Shown here: positions 60,880 through 64,000 of the stretch, piece by piece
How the letters are laid out: the number at the start of each line of letters is the position of its first letter
How positions within the stretch are numbered: the stretch's first letter is position 1
Assembly (NCBI GenBank): GCA_944375765.1
Contig: CALWAR010000034.1
Span: 1-64,000, forward strand
Reading direction: 5' to 3'
Source of the DNA: an uncultured Mediterraneibacter sp.
GTDB taxonomy: Bacteria; Bacillota; Clostridia; Lachnospirales; Lachnospiraceae
DNA length: 64,000 nucleotides
Program-made: the position numbers and the translations under genes
Notes under the pieces: model-generated
The model's input: the letters and a program-made list of their open reading frames with translations, nothing else
What the model was told of the DNA's origin: nothing
The model's database searches: none

Positions 60880-62397
60880 TTATTCCCCTATGCCGCCGCT
60901 CCCGGAGCTTCCGCCCGCTCCTGCGTCAGGCACACCGCCCGTATTGTCCGTACCGGCTGTGCTCCCCGTACTTCCTGTACCGCTTTCCGTTCCTGTCCCG
61001 GTTCCGCTGCTGCCGGCCGCGCCGCCATAGTCGTTTCCGTTACCGGTCGTATCGCTTCCACTGCTGCCGGTCGCGCCGCCGTAGCCGTTCTCCGCTCCTT
61101 CGGCGCCGCCCGTCCCTAAACCTCCGCCATATCCGGTATCATATCCTGTTCCGGAACTGCCGCCGTCCCCGGAACCGCCGCCTCCACTGTAAATCGAAGT
61201 GTCATATCCGGTATTCTGATCATAGCCGCTGTCATAAGAACTGCTGTCGTAAGAACTGCCGCCGTAGCTGTACTCTTCCTCTGCATCTGAGGAGGAAAAA
61301 GATCCCGCAGATCCCACTCTGCTTATGATATTTGCATTCACCGTCTGAACTGTCGACGACGGAATATAGTCTGTTGTGCCAAAGAGGAATTCGTGGAGTT
61401 TCGTCACATTTGATGCCAGATCCTCTGGTATGACGATACTGCCAAGCCCCGACAGGGTGTCCGTCGATTTATCCACAGGGAATCCCATATTGTCGCCCAG
61501 TGTATACTCGCTGTACGCAGCGGCATATCCCAGGATCTCCTGGAGAGTAAAGCTTGTCGATACCTGTGGGAACACTGCGTTGATAATGTCATTGATCGTT
61601 CCCAGGTCTGCTTTCAGCGCCTTTTCAAACATCTTCTCAACGACAAGCCTCTGCCGTTCCGTGCGTGTAAAATCACCGCCTGCCGTAGATCGGATACGGG
61701 CGTATGTCGTCGCCTGCGTCCCGTCCAGAAGCTGAGTTCCCGGACCTTCCAGAAGATTCGCGTCTTTTCCCGCCGAATTCGCAGTCTCAGGGATGTATTT
61801 GTTGATGTACTGAACCTCTTCCTCCTTAACGTCGATCTCCACGCCGCCAAGCAGATCGATCGCGTCGGCGATCGCACCAAAGTCAACCGTCACGTAGTCC
61901 TCGATATCAAGGTCAAGATTCATATTCAGCATATTGATCGCAGTGATCGGACCACCATAGCTGTATGCCGCGTTGCATTTCTGGTAAGTGCCCTCGGACA
62001 GATCCAGCAATGTATCGCGGTATACAGAAACCATCTTTATCTCTTTTGTCTCATTGTTCAGGCTCGCAACGATGATACAGTCTGTCCGGTTCCCTTTTCC
62101 CAGATTCCCGTCTCTTGAGTCGACGCCGAAGATCGCTATGTTTGTATAACCGTCGCCGAGATCCACCTCGCTGTTCTTCCTGACTTCTTCGTTTATGATC
62201 AGGTCATCCGCCCTGATCTCCTGTGTATCGATCTTATTCCACTGTGCGTAGACATAACTGACTGCTCCGAAGAGAAGGCAGATAACGAACGATGCGGTGC
62301 ACAGCAGGATCTTCTGCCACATCTTCATTTTTGTGAACCAGTTTCCTTTTTTTGCCGCGGCGCGCCTGCGCCCGCGTCTTCTTACGTTTTTTGACAT
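60880..62397 (-). CDS. LytR-CpsA-Psr (LCP) family protein
   Basis: 505 residues. Basic N-terminus (R-R-R-G-R-R-R-A-A-A-K-K), membrane helix (about 30-50), LCP catalytic domain with I-A-I-F-G-V-D-S-R-D (about 88-97), N-R-T-D-C-I-I-V, V-S-V-Y-R-D-T-L-L and Y-A-R-I-R…R-T-E-R-Q-R. LCP enzymes attach wall teichoic acid, capsule or other undecaprenyl-linked glycopolymers to peptidoglycan. The last about 130 residues are a Gly/Ser/Tyr/Thr low-complexity tail. It lies 82 bp behind the sugar-transferase gene, which fits surface-polymer assembly. Confidence 0.93.
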   Translation of the reverse strand: MSKNVRRRGRRRAAAKKGNWFTKMKMWQKILLCTASFVICLLFGAVSYVYAQWNKIDTQEIRADDLIINEEVRKNSEVDLGDGYTNIAIFGVDSRDGNLGKGNRTDCIIVASLNNETKEIKMVSVYRDTLLDLSEGTYQKCNAAYSYGGPITAINMLNMNLDLDIEDYVTVDFGAIADAIDLLGGVEIDVKEEEVQYINKYIPETANSAGKDANLLEGPGTQLLDGTQATTYARIRSTAGGDFTRTERQRLVVEKMFEKALKADLGTINDIINAVFPQVSTSFTLQEILGYAAAYSEYTLGDNMGFPVDKSTDTLSGLGSIVIPEDLASNVTKLHEFLFGTTDYIPSSTVQTVNANIISRVGSAGSFSSSDAEEEYSYGGSSYDSSSYDSGYDQNTGYDTSIYSGGGGSGDGGSSGTGYDTGYGGGLGTGGAEGAENGYGGATGSSGSDTTGNGNDYGGAAGSSGTGTGTESGTGSTGSTAGTDNTGGVPDAGAGGSSGSGGIGE

Positions 62398-62479
62398 GAT
62401 GGTCTCCTGTATGACAGATTTTATACGGTTTACATATTACAATATACTTATACAAGATGCAAGAACCGAAATATGGGAA

Positions 62480-63907
62480 TTAATTCGACTCATTTCGGCT
62501 TTCTCCCCGAGTGTCTTCTTTCGGCGCTTCCCTCTCATCCGTTGCCGGTACGAATACCAGTCCGGTCTTTTTCTTTTTTCCAAATGCTTCGGTGCTGTCT
62601 GATTTCAGGAATACAACTGCCGTCTGAAAGATGAGCTGTATATCCCGCAGGATGCTGAACTGCTCAATATACATCATATCCATGATCAGTTTATCCCGCG
62701 GTGTCGTATTATATTTCCCCGCGATCTGAGCGTAACCTGTCAGTCCCGCTTTGACTCTCAGCCGGTATCTGAATTCCGGGAGTTCCTGCGTATAACTCTT
62801 TACATTCTTGATCATCTCAGGCCGGGGGCCTACAAATGTCATATCGCCTTTCAGCACATTCAGGAGCTGCGGCAGTTCGTCTATCCTCGACCGTCTCAAA
62901 AATCTCCCGGGCTTCGTGATGCGGTCGTCGTCTTTCTTTGCCGAATAATTTTCCACATTTTCTTTCATCGTCCGCAGCTTATACACATAGAAGCGCCGGC
63001 CGTGGATCGTCGCCCGCTCCTGCTTAAACAACACCGGACCTCCGTCATAGAGCTTCACTGCCAGCGCTCCGGCCAGCCAGAACGGAGAGCTGACAACACC
63101 GAGGAAAAGGGACAGTACGATGTCCAGGAGGCGTTTCACGATGCGCTGTTCCATAGTCAGGGATTTAATGTTCTTGTTAAACAGATAGACGTCATCCAGA
63201 ACATAGTGTTTGGCATTCACTTCCATGATATCTTCCAGATAAGGATTGAAATATACATTCACCTTGTATTTATAACAGAGACGCATGATCAGGAGCCTGC
63301 GCTCCGGCGGGACGTCATAGATAAAAATCGTCTCAGACTCCCGGATATGGCGCTCGATCTCTTCGCTCCTGTAATCGATCACAGAGGATATCCGATACTG
63401 CTTCCTGAAGCGTCCGATCGCATAGGCAATCACATCCAGGCTTTCCTGACAGGATGTGATCACACAACACTTCTCCGGTTCATGGATCAGAAAGAACAGA
63501 GCATTTCCCCCGTAAGTAAATACAATGATTATGATGATCTGTACGGTGATCGTGATAAAAAGCAGCTCGATCCCGCGCAGTTTGAATTCCTGGATGTTTG
63601 TGTTTGCCCTCATGATCATGACCTGAAGATAAGTGATCACATCCGTACAGACAACGGCAAGGGACATGGAATATATGATCGGCTTGCTCTTTCTGCGTCC
63701 GACGTCATACGTGCCGTATACGCTCATAAGCAGCAATCCCACGATCACGAACGTGAACACCGTGATACCCATTGTACGGGACAGCCTGCGCAGACCAATG
63801 CTTTCCTCTCCCTGAACAGTGATAAACGTTGTCAGAAGAGAGAAGTACAGCAATGTTTTTATCACAAGCCATAGTGTCGATTCAAATTTGTGTAAATGTT
63901 TTTTCAT
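62480..63907 (-). CDS. Polyprenyl-phosphate sugar-phosphate transferase
   Basis: 475 residues. Four N-terminal membrane helices, a CoA-binding-like middle domain (about 150-230), a fifth membrane segment (L-L-D-I-V-L-S-L-F-L-G) and the Bac_transf catalytic domain (Y-K-L-R-T-M, R-I-D-E-L-P-Q-L-L-N-V, G-D-M-T-F-V-G-P-R-P-E, G-L-T-G-Y-A-Q-I-A-G). It loads the first sugar phosphate onto undecaprenyl phosphate to begin an exopolysaccharide or capsule repeat unit. The C-terminal tail is Glu/Asp/Arg-rich. Weak ribosome site (GGTAGG). Probably first gene of a surface-polysaccharide transcript. Confidence 0.93.
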   Translation of the reverse strand: MKKHLHKFESTLWLVIKTLLYFSLLTTFITVQGEESIGLRRLSRTMGITVFTFVIVGLLLMSVYGTYDVGRRKSKPIIYSMSLAVVCTDVITYLQVMIMRANTNIQEFKLRGIELLFITITVQIIIIIVFTYGGNALFFLIHEPEKCCVITSCQESLDVIAYAIGRFRKQYRISSVIDYRSEEIERHIRESETIFIYDVPPERRLLIMRLCYKYKVNVYFNPYLEDIMEVNAKHYVLDDVYLFNKNIKSLTMEQRIVKRLLDIVLSLFLGVVSSPFWLAGALAVKLYDGGPVLFKQERATIHGRRFYVYKLRTMKENVENYSAKKDDDRITKPGRFLRRSRIDELPQLLNVLKGDMTFVGPRPEMIKNVKSYTQELPEFRYRLRVKAGLTGYAQIAGKYNTTPRDKLIMDMMYIEQFSILRDIQLIFQTAVVFLKSDSTEAFGKKKKTGLVFVPATDEREAPKEDTRGESRNESN

Positions 63908-63956
63908 TTACCTACCACCGTTACAAAAAATAACAATTTATTAATATACCTGTAAC

Positions 63957-63985
63957 ATTATATACGAATCGACATATTATTGCAA
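63957..63985 (-). promoter_or_regulatory. Promoter of the sugar-transferase gene
   Basis: Minus strand TTGCAA (63985-63980), 17 bp, TATAAT (63962-63957); about 50 bp of AT-rich leader follows. Confidence 0.8.
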
Positions 63986-64000
63986 GGCCAAATAAAACCG

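Overview
The window looks like chromosomal DNA of a spore-forming anaerobe of the Bacillota, most likely the family Lachnospiraceae. The grounds are the mother-cell sporulation pair spoIIGA-sigE directly behind ftsZ, a cotJABC spore-coat operon, a division-cell-wall (dcw) cluster without ftsA, paired DUF5716/DUF5717 genes that I associate with Lachnospiraceae, AGGAGG-type ribosome sites and roughly balanced base composition. Family-level placement is inference. I see no phage, insertion sequence, CRISPR array, rRNA or plasmid functions. There is one tRNA.

Layout. 1-1563: end of a polar amino-acid ABC importer operon (substrate-binding lipoprotein, permease, first codons of the ATPase). 1691-7035: a three-gene module of unknown function (1100-aa DUF5717 protein, 427-aa DUF5716 protein that reads as a degenerate Hsp70/actin-like fold, and a TPR protein). 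7161-9647: a GNAT acetyltransferase, then a PadR / DUF1700 / DUF4097 envelope-stress-like operon. 9804-16120: secA, prfB (with programmed frameshift), homoserine dehydrogenase and an apgM-like protein that may be the homoserine kinase. 16206-19925: a hisA of the eukaryotic type, a small lipoprotein, an RpoD-like sigma factor, dapB and a tandem-OB single-strand-binding protein. 20313-23419: typA, a PsiE-like membrane protein and long-form hpf. 23468-27062: a YigZ/IMPACT protein and a class A penicillin-binding protein with a repetitive Gly/Thr/Pro tail. 27231-33256: the uvrC-hprK-glucokinase run and ftsH. 33528-39719: a DUF1846 protein, pyrG with a probable leader attenuator, a Dus enzyme and an ABC exporter.

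39749-53260 is the dcw/sporulation block, read right to left: mraZ, rsmH, an FtsL-like protein, two tandem class B penicillin-binding proteins, mraY, murD, ftsW, ftsQ, a 77-bp tandem-repeat region, ftsZ, spoIIGA, sigE. It makes lipid-linked peptidoglycan precursors, polymerises and crosslinks them at the septum and then supplies the first mother-cell sigma factor. The mraZ promoter carries a ladder of 10-bp MraZ boxes, and the spoIIGA promoter has the 22-bp spacer and Spo0A boxes of the Bacillus spoIIG promoter. 53535-64000: a small membrane protein, a DegV protein, a second FtsW/SpoVE-like protein, tRNA-Pro(GGG), cotJABC, an HtrA protease, a cohesin-domain membrane protein, an LCP ligase-type protein and a polyprenyl-phosphate sugar transferase; these last genes concern the cell surface.

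Most likely novel biology: the DUF5717/DUF5716/TPR module, the 77-bp repeats between ftsQ and ftsZ, the eukaryotic-type HisA, and the cohesin protein with its acidic cytoplasmic repeat tail. All product names come from sequence recognition by eye; no search was run.
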